Source of the DNA: Achromobacter seleniivolatilans
Lineage (GTDB): Bacteria; Pseudomonadota; Gammaproteobacteria; Burkholderiales; Burkholderiaceae_B
Direction of reading: 5' to 3'
Assembly: GCF_030864005.1 (NCBI RefSeq)
Contig: NZ_CP132976.1
Coordinates: 6,448,001-6,512,000 of the forward strand
DNA: 64,000 nucleotides
Part shown: positions 8,613 to 17,933 of the stretch, one piece after another
Position numbering within the stretch: the stretch's first letter is position 1
Layout: each line of letters opens with the position of its first letter
The notes under the pieces: generated by a model
What the model was told of the DNA's origin: nothing
What the model saw: the letters and a program-made list of their open reading frames with translations, nothing else
The model's database searches: none
Translations under genes and position numbers: made by a program

Positions 8613-9149
8613 ATGGCAACCCTGAACGCACGCAAGTCTGTTTCCTCCTCGCGCGGCCAGCCGACGGCCTTGAAAGAGCTCTTCTCTTACCGGCTGAATC
8701 GTTTGGCCTACGTTTCCAGCCGCATAGCGGCCGGTTTGAACGAAAGCCGCTATGGAGTCGGGCCGCGCGAGTGGCGGATTATTGCGCTGCTGGGCGCGGC
8801 GCCAGACATGTCGCTCAATGCGGTGGCGCGCGAGGCCAACATCGATAAAAGCCAGGCCAGCCGCACCGTGTCGGAGCTGATTGAACGCGGCCTGATATGC
8901 CGTAGCGCGGACAGTCAGGACGGCCGTGGCGTCAGTCTGGATCTGACGAGGGCTGGCCGCTCGCTATACGACGAGATGTTCCCGGCCGCGGTGCAGCGCA
9001 ACGACGCCATGCTTGCCGTGCTGTCGGAAGAGGAACGCGACATGATGGAAAGAATGCTCGACAAGTTGACGGCTCATGCGCTCGAGATGCTGAACGAATT
9101 CAAGGCCGAGGTGCCGGCTCGCCGCGGACGCGGCGTGCAACCGCGCTGA
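8613..9149 (+). CDS. MarR family transcriptional regulator
   Basis: A 178-residue winged-helix regulator. The core REWRIIALLGAAPDMSLNAVAREANIDKSQASRTVSELIERGLI (about residues 50-95) holds the recognition helix, and the following SQDGRGVSLDLTRAG is the wing. MarR proteins are dimers that usually repress until a small ligand binds. In aromatic- or fatty-acid clusters that ligand is often an acyl-CoA. The ATG at 8613 is chosen because the upstream in-frame part (from 8541) lies across the inverted repeat. The gene lies between the two operons it probably controls. Confidence 0.88.
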   Translation: MATLNARKSVSSSRGQPTALKELFSYRLNRLAYVSSRIAAGLNESRYGVGPREWRIIALLGAAPDMSLNAVAREANIDKSQASRTVSELIERGLICRSADSQDGRGVSLDLTRAGRSLYDEMFPAAVQRNDAMLAVLSEEERDMMERMLDKLTAHALEMLNEFKAEVPARRGRGVQPR

Positions 9150-9156
9150 GCGCCAT

Positions 9157-9180
9157 GGCGCCTGACGGGCGCCTTTTTTT
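9157..9180 (+). terminator. Intrinsic terminator after marR
   Basis: GGCGCC (9157-9162) and GGCGCC (9168-9173) form a short GC stem with a 5-nt loop, followed by seven T. Confidence 0.85.
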
Positions 9181-9189
9181 GATCATATT

Positions 9190-9204
9190 GTTGATTAAAT
9201 CAAT
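9190..9204. promoter_or_regulatory. Palindromic operator 2 (probable MarR site)
   Basis: GTTGATTAAATCAAT is a 15-nt palindrome with one terminal mismatch, 35 nt upstream of the second enoyl-CoA hydratase gene. It is directly followed by a partly repeated half-site (CAATC at 9201-9205), so it lies where the promoter must be. Confidence 0.62.
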
Positions 9205-9239
9205 CAAATATCCAATCACTTTTCAAGAGGATTTTCGCC

Positions 9240-9974
9240 ATGCCGGAATTGATCATAGAGAACCACGGCGCGGTGCGTTTGTTGCGGCTGAACCGCCCGG
9301 AAAAGCACAACGCGCTGAATACCGCTTTGACCACGGCGCTGCTGGATGCCCTGGTGCAAGCGGACCGCGATACAGCTGTGCGCGCAGTGGTGCTGACCGG
9401 CAACGGCAAGTCTTTTTGCGCCGGCGCCGACACGACCGAGTTCTCGGGCCTGACCATGGAGCAACCGGCTGCGGTTCTGAGCCGCGCGGACCTGACGACC
9501 GATCTGCATCTGGTGTTTTCGCGCATGACCAAACCGGTTGTCGCCGCCGTGCACGGCAATGCGCTGGGCGGTGGCGCAGGGTTGGCGCTGGCGTGCGACT
9601 TGACCGTCATGGCCGAGGATGTGCGTTTCGGTTATCCCGAGTTGCGCCATGGCATCGTGGCGGCCGTGGTCATGGCGAATCTGGTGCGGCAAGTGGGACG
9701 AAAGCACGCGTTTGAACTGGTCGCCATGGCGGAACCCATTGATGGCGCGCGAGCGCTGGCGCTAGGTATCGCCAATCGGGCATTGCCTGCCGCAGAGGTG
9801 CTGGATGCGGCCCTGGCAATGGCTGAACGCCTGGCAGGCTGGGAGCCTGCCGCGATGGGATTGACCAAACGCGCCTTTCATCGCGCAGCGGATCTGGGGC
9901 TGGCCGAGGCGCTGGGCGTTGGGCGCGATGCCAATGTGATCATGCGGGGCTTTCGCCAGGGGGCCGCGCGATGA
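9240..9974 (+). CDS. Enoyl-CoA hydratase/isomerase family protein (second copy)
   Basis: A 244-residue crotonase-fold protein. The oxyanion-hole segments are NGKSFCAGADTTEFSG (about residues 55-70) and GNALGGGAGLALACDLTVMA (about residues 103-122), and EVRFGYPELRHGI-like sequence gives the following conserved Glu region. It is only distantly similar to the first hydratase of this island, so it is not a recent duplicate. AAGAGGA lies eight bases before the ATG. It overlaps the following CoA transferase gene by ATGA, so the two are translationally coupled. Confidence 0.88.
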   Translation: MPELIIENHGAVRLLRLNRPEKHNALNTALTTALLDALVQADRDTAVRAVVLTGNGKSFCAGADTTEFSGLTMEQPAAVLSRADLTTDLHLVFSRMTKPVVAAVHGNALGGGAGLALACDLTVMAEDVRFGYPELRHGIVAAVVMANLVRQVGRKHAFELVAMAEPIDGARALALGIANRALPAAEVLDAALAMAERLAGWEPAAMGLTKRAFHRAADLGLAEALGVGRDANVIMRGFRQGAAR

Positions 9975-11167
9975 GACCGTTGGATGGAGTGACCATTCTG
10001 GATTTGTCGCGCGTGCTGGCATGTCCTTTTGCGTCGATGATTCTGGCGGAGTTAGGCGCCACCGTCATCAAAGTTGAGCAACCCGGCGCGGGCGACGAAA
10101 CGCGGGGATTCGAGCCGCAGGTGCAGGGCGAAGGCGGAACGGAGTCCGCCTATTACCTGGCTTTTAATCGCAGCAAACAATCCATCACCGTGAACTTCCG
10201 CAAACCGGCAGGTCAGGCGCTGATTCGCCGGCTGGCCGGAACCTGCGACGTGGTGGTGGAGAATTTTCCGGTGGGCACCTTGGCCAAATACGGCTTGGAT
10301 CGCGACAAGATTGCGCCCGGCAATCCTGGCCTGATCTATTTCTCGTGCACGGGTTTTGGCATGACGGGTCCTTATGCGCCCCGCAAGGGTTATGACACCG
10401 TGTTCCAGGCCATGGGCGGCATCATGAGCCTGACGGGTGAACGTGGCGGCGGTCCGGTAAAACCGGGGCTGCCCGTCGCAGATCTGACTTCCGGACTATG
10501 GGCCGCCATCGGCATTTTGTCCGCGCTGGTGGGCAGAGCGCGGTCGGGGCAGGGCTGCCATATCGACTTCTCGATGTTGGACGGGCAAGTGGGTTTGTTG
10601 TCGCTGGCGGCGGCGCGCTACTTCGCGCTGGGCGAAGTGCCGCAACGGCTGGGCACCGAACATCCGGGGCGGGTTCCTTCGGCTGCGTTTGAGTGCAGCG
10701 ACGGCCGCTGGGTACAGATCACCGGTAGCGACCAGCACTGGAAGCCCTTGTGCCAAGCGCTGGATTTGCCGCAATGGGCGGATGATGCGGAGCTGGCGCG
10801 CAACGCCGTGCGGGTAGCGCGCCGCGAGGAAGTCATGGCGGGTTTGTCGGCCGCCACGCGGCGGCTCACGCGTGATGAACTCTGCCGGCGTTGCGACGCG
10901 GTGGGTGTCCCTGCCGGGCCGATATTGGATGTGGAAGAAATCATGCACAACGAGCACGTGCTGGCGCGCGGCATGGTGTCTAGTTACGAGCATCCTTCCA
11001 TCGGCCGGTTTGGCGCAGTACCCGTCCCATTCAAATTCAAGGGTTATGAAGATCCGCGCCTGGAACGTCCGCCGCTCTTGGGCGAACACACCGATAGCGT
11101 ACTGACGTCCAAGCTGGGCCTGTCGGACGCGGAGATTCAGGCATTGCGCGCCGAGGGCGCGATCTAG
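9971..11167 (+). CDS. CaiB/BaiF family CoA transferase (class III)
   Basis: A 398-residue class III CoA transferase, which moves CoA between carboxylic acids through an aspartyl-CoA intermediate. The N-terminal DGVTILDLSRVLACPFASMILAELGA and the RSKQSITVNFRKPAGQ motif are typical, and the nucleophile is very likely Asp171 in PVADLTSG. Length equals the family norm. Within the island it would activate an intermediate such as a dicarboxylate (itaconate, succinate or oxalate family) using an existing CoA thioester. The donor and acceptor cannot be read from sequence. Confidence 0.9.
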   Translation: MRPLDGVTILDLSRVLACPFASMILAELGATVIKVEQPGAGDETRGFEPQVQGEGGTESAYYLAFNRSKQSITVNFRKPAGQALIRRLAGTCDVVVENFPVGTLAKYGLDRDKIAPGNPGLIYFSCTGFGMTGPYAPRKGYDTVFQAMGGIMSLTGERGGGPVKPGLPVADLTSGLWAAIGILSALVGRARSGQGCHIDFSMLDGQVGLLSLAAARYFALGEVPQRLGTEHPGRVPSAAFECSDGRWVQITGSDQHWKPLCQALDLPQWADDAELARNAVRVARREEVMAGLSAATRRLTRDELCRRCDAVGVPAGPILDVEEIMHNEHVLARGMVSSYEHPSIGRFGAVPVPFKFKGYEDPRLERPPLLGEHTDSVLTSKLGLSDAEIQALRAEGAI

Positions 11168-11216
11168 CAGCAGTTCATCGTTACACCAAAAAAAACAGAC
11201 TTGCAGGAGACAAACC

Positions 11217-12185
11217 ATGAAGACCCTCAATCGCCTTTTATGCGGCCTGGCCGCGGGCGCTTTCTGCGCCGCCGCCGCGGCTGCCGAGCCGTATCCATCC
11301 CAGCCGATCACGCTGGTCAATCCCTATGCCGCCGGTGGTCCTGCCGATGTGCTGGGGCGCGCGCTGGCGCGTGAACTGGAAAGGCAACTTGGCAAGCCGG
11401 TGATCGTCGAAAACAAAGCGGGCGGAGGCGCAGCCATTGGCGCGAATTTCGTGGCGCGCGCCAAGCCGGACGGCTACACCTTGTTGCTGGGCACATCGGC
11501 TGCGCATGTGGTGACGCCATTGATGCAGCGCACGCCCTACGACGGCATCAAAGACTTCGCCTTTGTGTCTATTGTGGCCAACCAGCCGAACATGCTGGTG
11601 GCGCGGCCCACGCTGAACGCCGCCAGCGTCGCCGACCTGATTTCGATGGCGCGCAAGGACCCCGGAAAAATCAACTATGCCTCCGCGGGGCCGGGCAGCT
11701 CGCCGCATCTGGGCGCCGAACTGTTCCGCGAGCGGGCGGGCGTGGACATCGTGCATATCCCTTACAGCGGCGCAGCGCCCGCTATCAATGATCTGGTGGG
11801 AGGGCAGGTGGATGTTGCCGTGCTCAACCTGGCCGCCAGCCTGCAATTCATTCGTAGCGGGCGGCTGAAAGCGCTGGCATATGCAAACGGCAAGCGCTCA
11901 CCGCTCTTGCCCGATGTGCCCACGCTGGCCGAGTCGGGCGTGGCGGGCGCGGAGTCCGCATCCTGGTACAGCCTGGCTGCGCCCAAAGGAACGCCGCCAG
12001 ACGTACTGCAACGGCTTAACGACGCAGTGGCTCGCGTGAATGCCGATGCGGAATACGGCAAGCTGATGCAGGCGCAGGGCGTGGACCTGTGGAATATGAC
12101 GCCCGCAGAAGCCACGGCTTTCGTGGAAAAGGATCAAGTGGCCATGCGCAAATTGGTGGAGTCGGCAGGGCTGATGAAAAAGTAA
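11217..12185 (+). CDS. Bug-family tripartite tricarboxylate transporter receptor (periplasmic)
   Basis: A 322-residue periplasmic solute receptor. The first 24 residues form a signal peptide with an Ala-rich cleavage site, and mature protein begins EPYPSQPITLVNPYAAGGPADV, the hallmark start of TctC/Bug receptors. The pattern GPGSSPHLGAELF and HIPYSGAAPAINDLVGGQVD is also conserved. Bug proteins bind carboxylates such as citrate, amino acids or aromatic acids for TctAB-type transporters. No TctA or TctB lies nearby, so it is an orphan receptor, as is usual in Bordetella and Achromobacter. GGAGA lies eight bases before the ATG. Confidence 0.92.
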   Translation: MKTLNRLLCGLAAGAFCAAAAAAEPYPSQPITLVNPYAAGGPADVLGRALARELERQLGKPVIVENKAGGGAAIGANFVARAKPDGYTLLLGTSAAHVVTPLMQRTPYDGIKDFAFVSIVANQPNMLVARPTLNAASVADLISMARKDPGKINYASAGPGSSPHLGAELFRERAGVDIVHIPYSGAAPAINDLVGGQVDVAVLNLAASLQFIRSGRLKALAYANGKRSPLLPDVPTLAESGVAGAESASWYSLAAPKGTPPDVLQRLNDAVARVNADAEYGKLMQAQGVDLWNMTPAEATAFVEKDQVAMRKLVESAGLMKK

Positions 12186-12198
12186 GCGGCCCGCCTAT

Positions 12199-12242
12199 CT
12201 GAACGCAACGAAGCCGCCTGTGGGCGGCTTCGTTGCGTTCAG
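12199..12242. terminator. Long hairpin between convergent genes
   Basis: A perfect 20-bp inverted repeat (12199-12218 and 12223-12242) with a 4-nt loop TGTG spans the end of the Bug gene and the last codons of the nitronate monooxygenase gene. There is no U tract, so its role as a bidirectional terminator is inferred from position and stem strength. Confidence 0.65.
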
Positions 12243-13192
12243 GCAGCCAGAGCGGCTGCGCGTGCCAGGGCTGCCCGCGTTTCGTCCACGAGTTGCTGCA
12301 CCAGCAGGCCTGCTGGTTGCAGGCTGTCTATCAAACCGGCGCTTTGTCCCGCTTCGACTTTGCCGCCATCGACGTCGCCGTCATACGCGGCTTGCTTCAA
12401 GGAACTCAGGGCGAATAACGCATCCAGCGCGTCGTCATCGCTGCCGCGTTCTGCCTGCTGATACTGGCGGGCAAAGGCATTGCGCAGCATCCGAACTGGC
12501 GAACGCCCGCGTCCCACCAGCGTGGTATCGGCCACGCCAGCGGCAAGCACAGCGGCCTTGTAGTCGGCGTGCACGCCTGCCTCTGGCGTCAGCAGGAAGC
12601 GGGTGCCCAATTGCGCACCTGCCGCGCCCAGGCATAGCGCGGCGGCAATGCCCGCGCCATCGGCAATGCCGCCTGCCGCAACGACAGGCAACGTCACGCG
12701 CCGGACGGTCGCGCGCAACAGCACTTGCAAGCCGATTTCGTCTGGCCCTGGGTGGCCGCCCGCTTCAAGGCCGACGGCGATCACCGCGTCTACGCCCGCT
12801 GCCTGCGCCTTCTCGGCATGCAGCGGGCTTGCCACCACTTGCAGCCATTTGATGCCGGCGTCGCGCGCGCGGCCAATGTGTTTTTGCGGACCGCCTTGAG
12901 ACGCAATGATCACCGGCACGCCTTCGGCGATAGCGATGTCCATGTGTTCCTGGGCGCGCTTGTTGTAGAGCGGAATATTGACGGCGAAGGGGGCGTCAGT
13001 GCCACGGCGCACCTCGCGCACGGCAGCAAGCAGGGCCTCCGGGTACATGGGGCCAGCGGCGATGACGCCCAAACCGCCCGCGCGCGATACCGCCAGTGCC
13101 AGCGCTGCGTTGGACGATGCCCAGCTCATGCCGCCCTGGATGATGGGATAACGCGTGCCCAGCAATCGAGTCAACGGAGTTTGCAAAATCAT
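12239..13192 (-). CDS. Nitronate monooxygenase (FMN-dependent, NPD family)
   Basis: A 317-residue FMN-binding TIM-barrel protein of the 2-nitropropane dioxygenase/FabK-like family. It starts TPLTRLLGTRYPIIQGGMSWASS, with IIQGGM marking the flavin pocket. GLEAGGHPG (about residues 141-149) and VVAAGGIADGAGIAAALCLGA are the phosphate-binding motifs of the family. Such enzymes oxidise alkyl nitronates; related ones act as enoyl-ACP reductases or on 2-nitropropane. The linkage to a CoA pathway may point to an enoyl reductase role. The operator palindrome lies 41 nt upstream of its start. Confidence 0.87.
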   Translation of the reverse strand: MILQTPLTRLLGTRYPIIQGGMSWASSNAALALAVSRAGGLGVIAAGPMYPEALLAAVREVRRGTDAPFAVNIPLYNKRAQEHMDIAIAEGVPVIIASQGGPQKHIGRARDAGIKWLQVVASPLHAEKAQAAGVDAVIAVGLEAGGHPGPDEIGLQVLLRATVRRVTLPVVAAGGIADGAGIAAALCLGAAGAQLGTRFLLTPEAGVHADYKAAVLAAGVADTTLVGRGRSPVRMLRNAFARQYQQAERGSDDDALDALFALSSLKQAAYDGDVDGGKVEAGQSAGLIDSLQPAGLLVQQLVDETRAALARAAALAA

Positions 13193-13233
13193 GGCCTACC
13201 TGACGTGGGGAAAACTCCATTCTCAGTTAAATG

Positions 13234-13260
13234 GTTGATAATATCAACTAAATTTAGTTG
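13234..13260. promoter_or_regulatory. Palindromic operator 3: two overlapping palindromes
   Basis: The first element, GTTGATAATATCAAC (13234-13248), is a perfect 15-nt palindrome of the same design as the sites at 5072 and 9190. A second perfect 16-nt palindrome, CAACTAAATTTAGTTG (13245-13260), shares its first CAAC half. Both lie upstream of the nitronate monooxygenase gene. Two dimers could bind side by side. Confidence 0.65.
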
Positions 13261-13322
13261 GCAGAATTTGGTACCAGAGAAGGGGCGGTCGGCGTAGCTC
13301 AACAGGTGTCCAACTGTTGGGC

Positions 13323-13964
13323 CTAGCGCCAGGTCGTCATTCCCAATCGCCCTGCGATCAGCACTGCCTGAGTCCGGTTGGATACGCACAGCTTGCGCAT
13401 CACAGCAGTCATGTGGGTTTTGATGGTGGCTTCGGACACCTTCAATTCGTGGGCGATCTGTTTGTTCAACAGGCCTCCGCCCACCATTTGCAATACGCGG
13501 AACTGCTGGGGTGTCAGTTCGCGCACGCTGGATGCAAGCAACTCGTCTTCAAGACTGACGCTGCCGTACGCATCACTTTCCTGGGGTAGCCAGAATTTGC
13601 CGGCCACTGCCTGCCGCAATGCGCCGCACAGCGTTTCCACATCGACCGATTTCGGGATGAATCCCATTACCCCATGCGCCACCGCGCGTCGCATGAGGAG
13701 AGGGTCATCATGCGCCGACAGAACGACTACTGGCAGGTGCGGGTGCTGGCTGCGCACCTGCACCAGCGGGCCGAAGCCGCTGGACCCTGGCAATTCCAGG
13801 TCCAGCAGCAACAGGCTGGCGTCGCGGCGGGCAACGGCCAGATCGTAGAGCACGCTGATCTGGCCGGCCTCATGGACGGTGGCGCGAGGGAACAGACGGC
13901 CGATGAGCCCGCGCAAGGCATCGCGAAACAACGGGTGACCATCAGCAATCAGAATGACCGGCAT
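13323..13964 (-). CDS. LuxR-family response regulator of the acetate cluster
   Basis: A 213-residue two-domain response regulator. The receiver domain has Asp8 in the acidic pocket, the phosphoacceptor Asp55 (LLLLDLELPG), and Lys near residue 105 (FIPKS). The usual second acidic residue (DD) is replaced by Gly-His (ADGH). The C-terminal NarL-type helix-turn-helix is ELTPQQFRVLQMVGGGLLNK through SEATIKTHM. The start at 13964 is used because longer reading would run into acs. It follows acs by 7 nt and is transcribed with it. No partner kinase is in this window. CrbR and ErdR, known acs activators, belong to this type, so it is a candidate regulator of acetate use. Confidence 0.85.
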   Translation of the reverse strand: MPVILIADGHPLFRDALRGLIGRLFPRATVHEAGQISVLYDLAVARRDASLLLLDLELPGSSGFGPLVQVRSQHPHLPVVVLSAHDDPLLMRRAVAHGVMGFIPKSVDVETLCGALRQAVAGKFWLPQESDAYGSVSLEDELLASSVRELTPQQFRVLQMVGGGLLNKQIAHELKVSEATIKTHMTAVMRKLCVSNRTQAVLIAGRLGMTTWR

Positions 13965-13971
13965 GGGCTGA

Positions 13972-15930
13972 TCATGCCATACGCCGCTCTCGCACCAGCG
14001 CCTGCACGACCGAGGGATCGGCCAGCGTGGTGATGTCGCCAAGATCGTCGACCGTGTTTTCGGCAATTTTGCGCAAGATGCGGCGCATGATCTTGCCGGA
14101 ACGGGTTTTGGGCAGGCTGGGCGCCCATTGCAGATGATCGGGCGTGGCGATGGGGCCGATCTCGCGCCGCATGTGCGCCACCAATTCCTGGCGCAGGCTG
14201 TCGGATTCCGCATGGCCGGCTTTCAGGGTGACGTAGACGTAAATGCCCTGGCCCTTGATGTCGTGCGCAAAACCGACCGCCGCGGCTTCGGCCACTTTCG
14301 GGTGTGAAACCAGCGCGCTTTCCAGTTCTGCGGTGCCGATACGGTGGCCGCTCACGTTCAACACATCGTCTACTCGCCCGGTGATCCAGTAATGGCCGTC
14401 GGCGTCGCGGCGGCAACTGTCTCCCGTGAAGTACATGCCGGGGTAATCCTTGAAGCAGCTTTCGTAATAACGGCGATCGTCTCCGTAGATGCTGCGTGCC
14501 TGCCCCGGCCAGGAGCCGCGGATGAAAAGATTGCCTTCGCCGGGTCCCTCGATCAGCGTGCCAGAGGCGACATCGACCAGCGCGGGGCGTATGCCGAAGA
14601 ACGGAACGCTGGCCGCTCCTGGCTTGCATTCGGTGGCGCCGGGCAGCGGCGATATCAGGATGCCGCCGGTTTCCGTTTGCCACCACGTGTCCACGATGGG
14701 GCAACGGCCCGCGCCCACAACGCCGTGATACCAGCGCCAAGCTTCGGGGTTGATGGGTTCGCCCACAGTGCCCAGCAGCCGCAATGACTTTCGCGACGTG
14801 CGCAACACGGGCTCGGGGCCTTCGCGCATCAACGCGCGGATCGCCGTAGGCGCCGTGTAGAAGATGGTGACGTCGTGTTTGTCGATTACCTGCCAGAAGC
14901 GCGAGGCGTCGGGGTAGCTGGGAACGCCTTCAAAAATGAGTGAAGTCGCGCCATTGGCCAGCGGGCCGTAAGCGATGTAGCTATGGCCCGTGATCCAGCC
15001 CACGTCAGCGGTACACCAGAAGACGTCGCTGTCGCGAATGTCGAAGATGGCGGCATGGGTGTACGCGGCATAGACCAGGTAGCCGCCCGTTGTGTGCAGC
15101 ATGCCCTTGGGCTTGCCAGTGCTGCCCGACGTATACAGGATGAACAGCGGATCTTCGGCGTTCATGCGTTCGGGTTCACATTCGGCGGATTCGCGTTCCA
15201 TCAGCCGGTCCAGCCAGTAGTCGCGTTCAGCCACCATGTTGACGGGCGTGCCGGTGTTCGGGACCACCAGCACCGACCGCACGCCTTCCATGCCGGGCAT
15301 TTCCAGCGCGGCGTCAACGTTAGCCTTCAATGCGATCTTGCGCCCGGCGCGCCGCCCTTCGTCGGCGGTGATGATGGCGCTTGCGCCGCAGTTGCGGACC
15401 CGGTCGGCAATCGAGGCTGGCGCGAAGCCGCCGAACACGACGTTGTGGACCGCGCCGATGCGCGCGCAGGCCAGCATGGCAACGATGGTCTCCACAATCA
15501 TGGGCATGTAGATTGTGACGCGGTCGCCGCGTGCAATTCCCAGCCGGCGCAGGGCGTTGCCCATTTTGCAGACCTTGGCATGCAGTTCGCGGTAGGTAAC
15601 GCGTTGCGAGGGGATGGCCGGGTCATCCGATTCCCAAATCAGCGCAGCCTTGTCACCCCGTTTTTCCAGATGGCGATCCAGGCAGTTGACGCTGACATTC
15701 AACTCCCCATCGGCATACCAGCGGATATGGAATTCGTCGGCATTGGTAAGGCAGGTGTCTTGAATCTGCGTGGGTGCGCGATACCAGTCCACGCGTTCAG
15801 CGGCCTTTGCCCAAAAGGCGTCCGCATCGGTAATCGATGCCTGGTAAAGGTCTTCATACTGTTCCTGGGTCACCGTTTGCGGGCCGGCAAAGCCTTGCGG
15901 AACGGGATAACGATCATGGGTGGTGTTCAT
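13972..15930 (-). CDS. acsA: Acetyl-CoA synthetase
   Basis: A 652-residue AMP-forming acetyl-CoA synthetase, full length. The P-loop [12 protein letters not shown] is near residues 266-277, and the WWQTETGG motif for acetate and CoA binding is near residue 415. The C-terminal [15 protein letters not shown] (about residues 608-622) contains the lysine whose acetylation silences the enzyme. It converts acetate, ATP and CoA to acetyl-CoA. It lies 18 nt after the acetate permease gene and 7 nt before the response regulator gene, forming one transcription unit. Confidence 0.97.
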   Translation of the reverse strand: MNTTHDRYPVPQGFAGPQTVTQEQYEDLYQASITDADAFWAKAAERVDWYRAPTQIQDTCLTNADEFHIRWYADGELNVSVNCLDRHLEKRGDKAALIWESDDPAIPSQRVTYRELHAKVCKMGNALRRLGIARGDRVTIYMPMIVETIVAMLACARIGAVHNVVFGGFAPASIADRVRNCGASAIITADEGRRAGRKIALKANVDAALEMPGMEGVRSVLVVPNTGTPVNMVAERDYWLDRLMERESAECEPERMNAEDPLFILYTSGSTGKPKGMLHTTGGYLVYAAYTHAAIFDIRDSDVFWCTADVGWITGHSYIAYGPLANGATSLIFEGVPSYPDASRFWQVIDKHDVTIFYTAPTAIRALMREGPEPVLRTSRKSLRLLGTVGEPINPEAWRWYHGVVGAGRCPIVDTWWQTETGGILISPLPGATECKPGAASVPFFGIRPALVDVASGTLIEGPGEGNLFIRGSWPGQARSIYGDDRRYYESCFKDYPGMYFTGDSCRRDADGHYWITGRVDDVLNVSGHRIGTAELESALVSHPKVAEAAAVGFAHDIKGQGIYVYVTLKAGHAESDSLRQELVAHMRREIGPIATPDHLQWAPSLPKTRSGKIMRRILRKIAENTVDDLGDITTLADPSVVQALVRERRMA

Positions 15931-15948
15931 GATGAATCCTCTGAACGG

Positions 15949-17619
15949 TTAGTGGGCAACGGCAGTTGTGGCGCCGATTCCGGTCTGGCTGCGAACGGTC
16001 AGGGCGTCAAACGCCGCAGCCTCTTGCTTGGCCCTGGGGCTGTGGTCCAGCTTGGAGAACAACCAGATCGAGAAAAACGCCAGCGGAATGGACAGAATGC
16101 CTGGGTTGGGAAAGGGCGTGACTGGTGCGGCAAACCCGAAGACGTCCACCCACACGGTCTTGCTCAACACGACCCAGATGGTGGCGCTGGCCAGCCCCAG
16201 GAACCCGCCGATGGTGGCGCCGCGCGTGGTGCAGCCGCGCCACGAGATCGACAACACCAGCACCGGGAAGTTGGCGCTGGCGGCAATGGCAAACGCCAGG
16301 CCCACCATGAATGCGACGTTCTGGTTTTCGAACACGATACCCAGCAGAATGGCCAGCACGCCCAGCACGATGGTGGACAAGCGCGAAATACGCATCTGCT
16401 GGCGTTCGGTGGCGCGTCCGCGGGCGATGACGTTGGCGTACAAGTCATGTGAGATTGCCGCAGCGCCGGCCAGTGCCAGTCCAGCCACCACGGCCACGAT
16501 GGTGGCAAAGGTGACCGCCGCCAGAAAGCCCAGCAACAGGCTGCCGCCCACGGCATTGGCCAGGTGCACCGCGACCATATTGGTGCCGCCGATCAGGCTT
16601 TTCATCATGTCGAAACTGCCGTCCGGCCCCGTCACGAAATACTCTGGGTGGCGCACCAGCAGCGCAACGGCGCCAAAACCGATGATGAAAGTCAGCAGGT
16701 AGAAATAGCCGATGAACGAGCTGGCGTAGATGACGGATTTGCGCGCTTCCTTCGCGTTGGACACGGTGAAGAACCGCATCAGGATGTGGGGCAGCCCGGC
16801 AGTGCCGAACGCCAGTGCAATGCCCAGCGACAGCGCGTTAAGCGGGTTGCTGCTGACCTGCGAGCCCGGCGCCATCAATTCCTTGCCGGCCGGATGCACG
16901 CGGACGGCTTCGGCCAGCAGCGCGTCGGGGCTGTAGCTGAATGCCGCCAGCACCAGGATCGTCATCAGTGTGGCGCCCACCAGCATCAACACCGCCTTGA
17001 TGATCTGCACCCAGGTAGTGGCCGTCATGCCGCCAAATGCCACGTAGATCATCATGAGCGATCCCACGATCAGCACGGCAACGTTGTAGTCCAGCCCGAA
17101 GAGCAGCACGATCAATTTGCCGGCGCCCACCATCTGCGCAATCAAGTACAGGGCGATGATCAGCAACGACGCGCTGGCCGCCAAAATGCGCATGGGCGTT
17201 TGCGCGAGCCGGAACGATGTGACGTCCGCGAAGTTGTAGCGCCCCAGGTTGCGCAGGCGCTCGGCAATCAGAAACATGACTACCGGCCAGCCGAACAGGA
17301 AACCGATGGCGTAGATCATGCCGTCAAAGCCGCTGACATACACCATCCCCGCAATGCCTAGAAACGAGGCCGCGGAAAGATAGTCGCCGGCAATCGCAAG
17401 GCCATTCTGAAAGCCTGATAACCCTCCGCCCGCCGTATAGAAATCCGACGTGGTGTGAGTGCGCTTTGCGGCCCAATAGGTGATGCCCATCGTGCCTGCG
17501 ATAAAGACCAGGAACATGACGATGGCGGAGGTGCTCGTTTTGCCTGCCGATGCCGCCCAGGCTTGCCCGGCCAGTCCGCAACCCACGGCCAACAATATGA
17601 CGCCCAGCTTTTTTTTCAT
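15949..17619 (-). CDS. actP: Cation/acetate symporter ActP
   Basis: A 556-residue sodium:solute symporter (SSS family) of the inner membrane with about 13 hydrophobic segments. It starts with a cleavable-looking signal, [20 protein letters not shown]. Characteristic segments are [20 protein letters not shown] and [20 protein letters not shown]. ActP of E. coli is about 550 residues. The start at 17619 overlaps the DUF485 gene by ATGA, and the upstream in-frame stretch back to 17709 belongs to that gene. Partner of Acs in acetate uptake. Confidence 0.95.
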   Translation of the reverse strand: MKKKLGVILLAVGCGLAGQAWAASAGKTSTSAIVMFLVFIAGTMGITYWAAKRTHTTSDFYTAGGGLSGFQNGLAIAGDYLSAASFLGIAGMVYVSGFDGMIYAIGFLFGWPVVMFLIAERLRNLGRYNFADVTSFRLAQTPMRILAASASLLIIALYLIAQMVGAGKLIVLLFGLDYNVAVLIVGSLMMIYVAFGGMTATTWVQIIKAVLMLVGATLMTILVLAAFSYSPDALLAEAVRVHPAGKELMAPGSQVSSNPLNALSLGIALAFGTAGLPHILMRFFTVSNAKEARKSVIYASSFIGYFYLLTFIIGFGAVALLVRHPEYFVTGPDGSFDMMKSLIGGTNMVAVHLANAVGGSLLLGFLAAVTFATIVAVVAGLALAGAAAISHDLYANVIARGRATERQQMRISRLSTIVLGVLAILLGIVFENQNVAFMVGLAFAIAASANFPVLVLSISWRGCTTRGATIGGFLGLASATIWVVLSKTVWVDVFGFAAPVTPFPNPGILSIPLAFFSIWLFSKLDHSPRAKQEAAAFDALTVRSQTGIGATTAVAH

Positions 17620-17933
17620 GAGACGTCCTTGATGATCGCGGCCAATAGCGGGTCGAACACGGAGTTGGAGATATGGACGTAGGCGGCAATCAGCACCACC
17701 GCGCTGCATACGACGAGGATGCCGGTCAATATGCCGATGCTCATCGTCATGCCTGGGACGGGGCTGGCGAAGAACACAGGGTCAAAGGCCAGTGTCAGGA
17801 TGAAACCGGCGTAAATCACGCCGGTGATCGCAAAGAAAAGCAGACTGGTCCTACTGCGGCGGCGCAGCAATTCCTGATACTTGGGATTCCGCATCACTGC
17901 GGCAACCTCGCCATTTGTTGACGTCACTGGCAT
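17616..17933 (-). CDS. yjcH: DUF485 small membrane protein (YjcH-like)
   Basis: A 105-residue inner-membrane protein with two hydrophobic segments (about residues 30-50 and 62-90). The family signature [16 protein letters not shown] leads into the first helix. It is normally encoded right before actP, as here, overlapping it by ATGA, and is thought to assist the symporter. It is the first gene of the acetate unit, so the promoter lies in 17934-18225. No sigma54-type or other clear promoter could be fixed there by eye. Confidence 0.92.
   Translation of the reverse strand: MPVTSTNGEVAAVMRNPKYQELLRRRSRTSLLFFAITGVIYAGFILTLAFDPVFFASPVPGMTMSIGILTGILVVCSAVVLIAAYVHISNSVFDPLLAAIIKDVS

Noticed and set aside
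14983..16452. A 489-residue plus-strand frame across acs and actP
   Set aside because: It is antisense to two strong genes and composed of shadow-type Gly/His/Gln-rich sequence.
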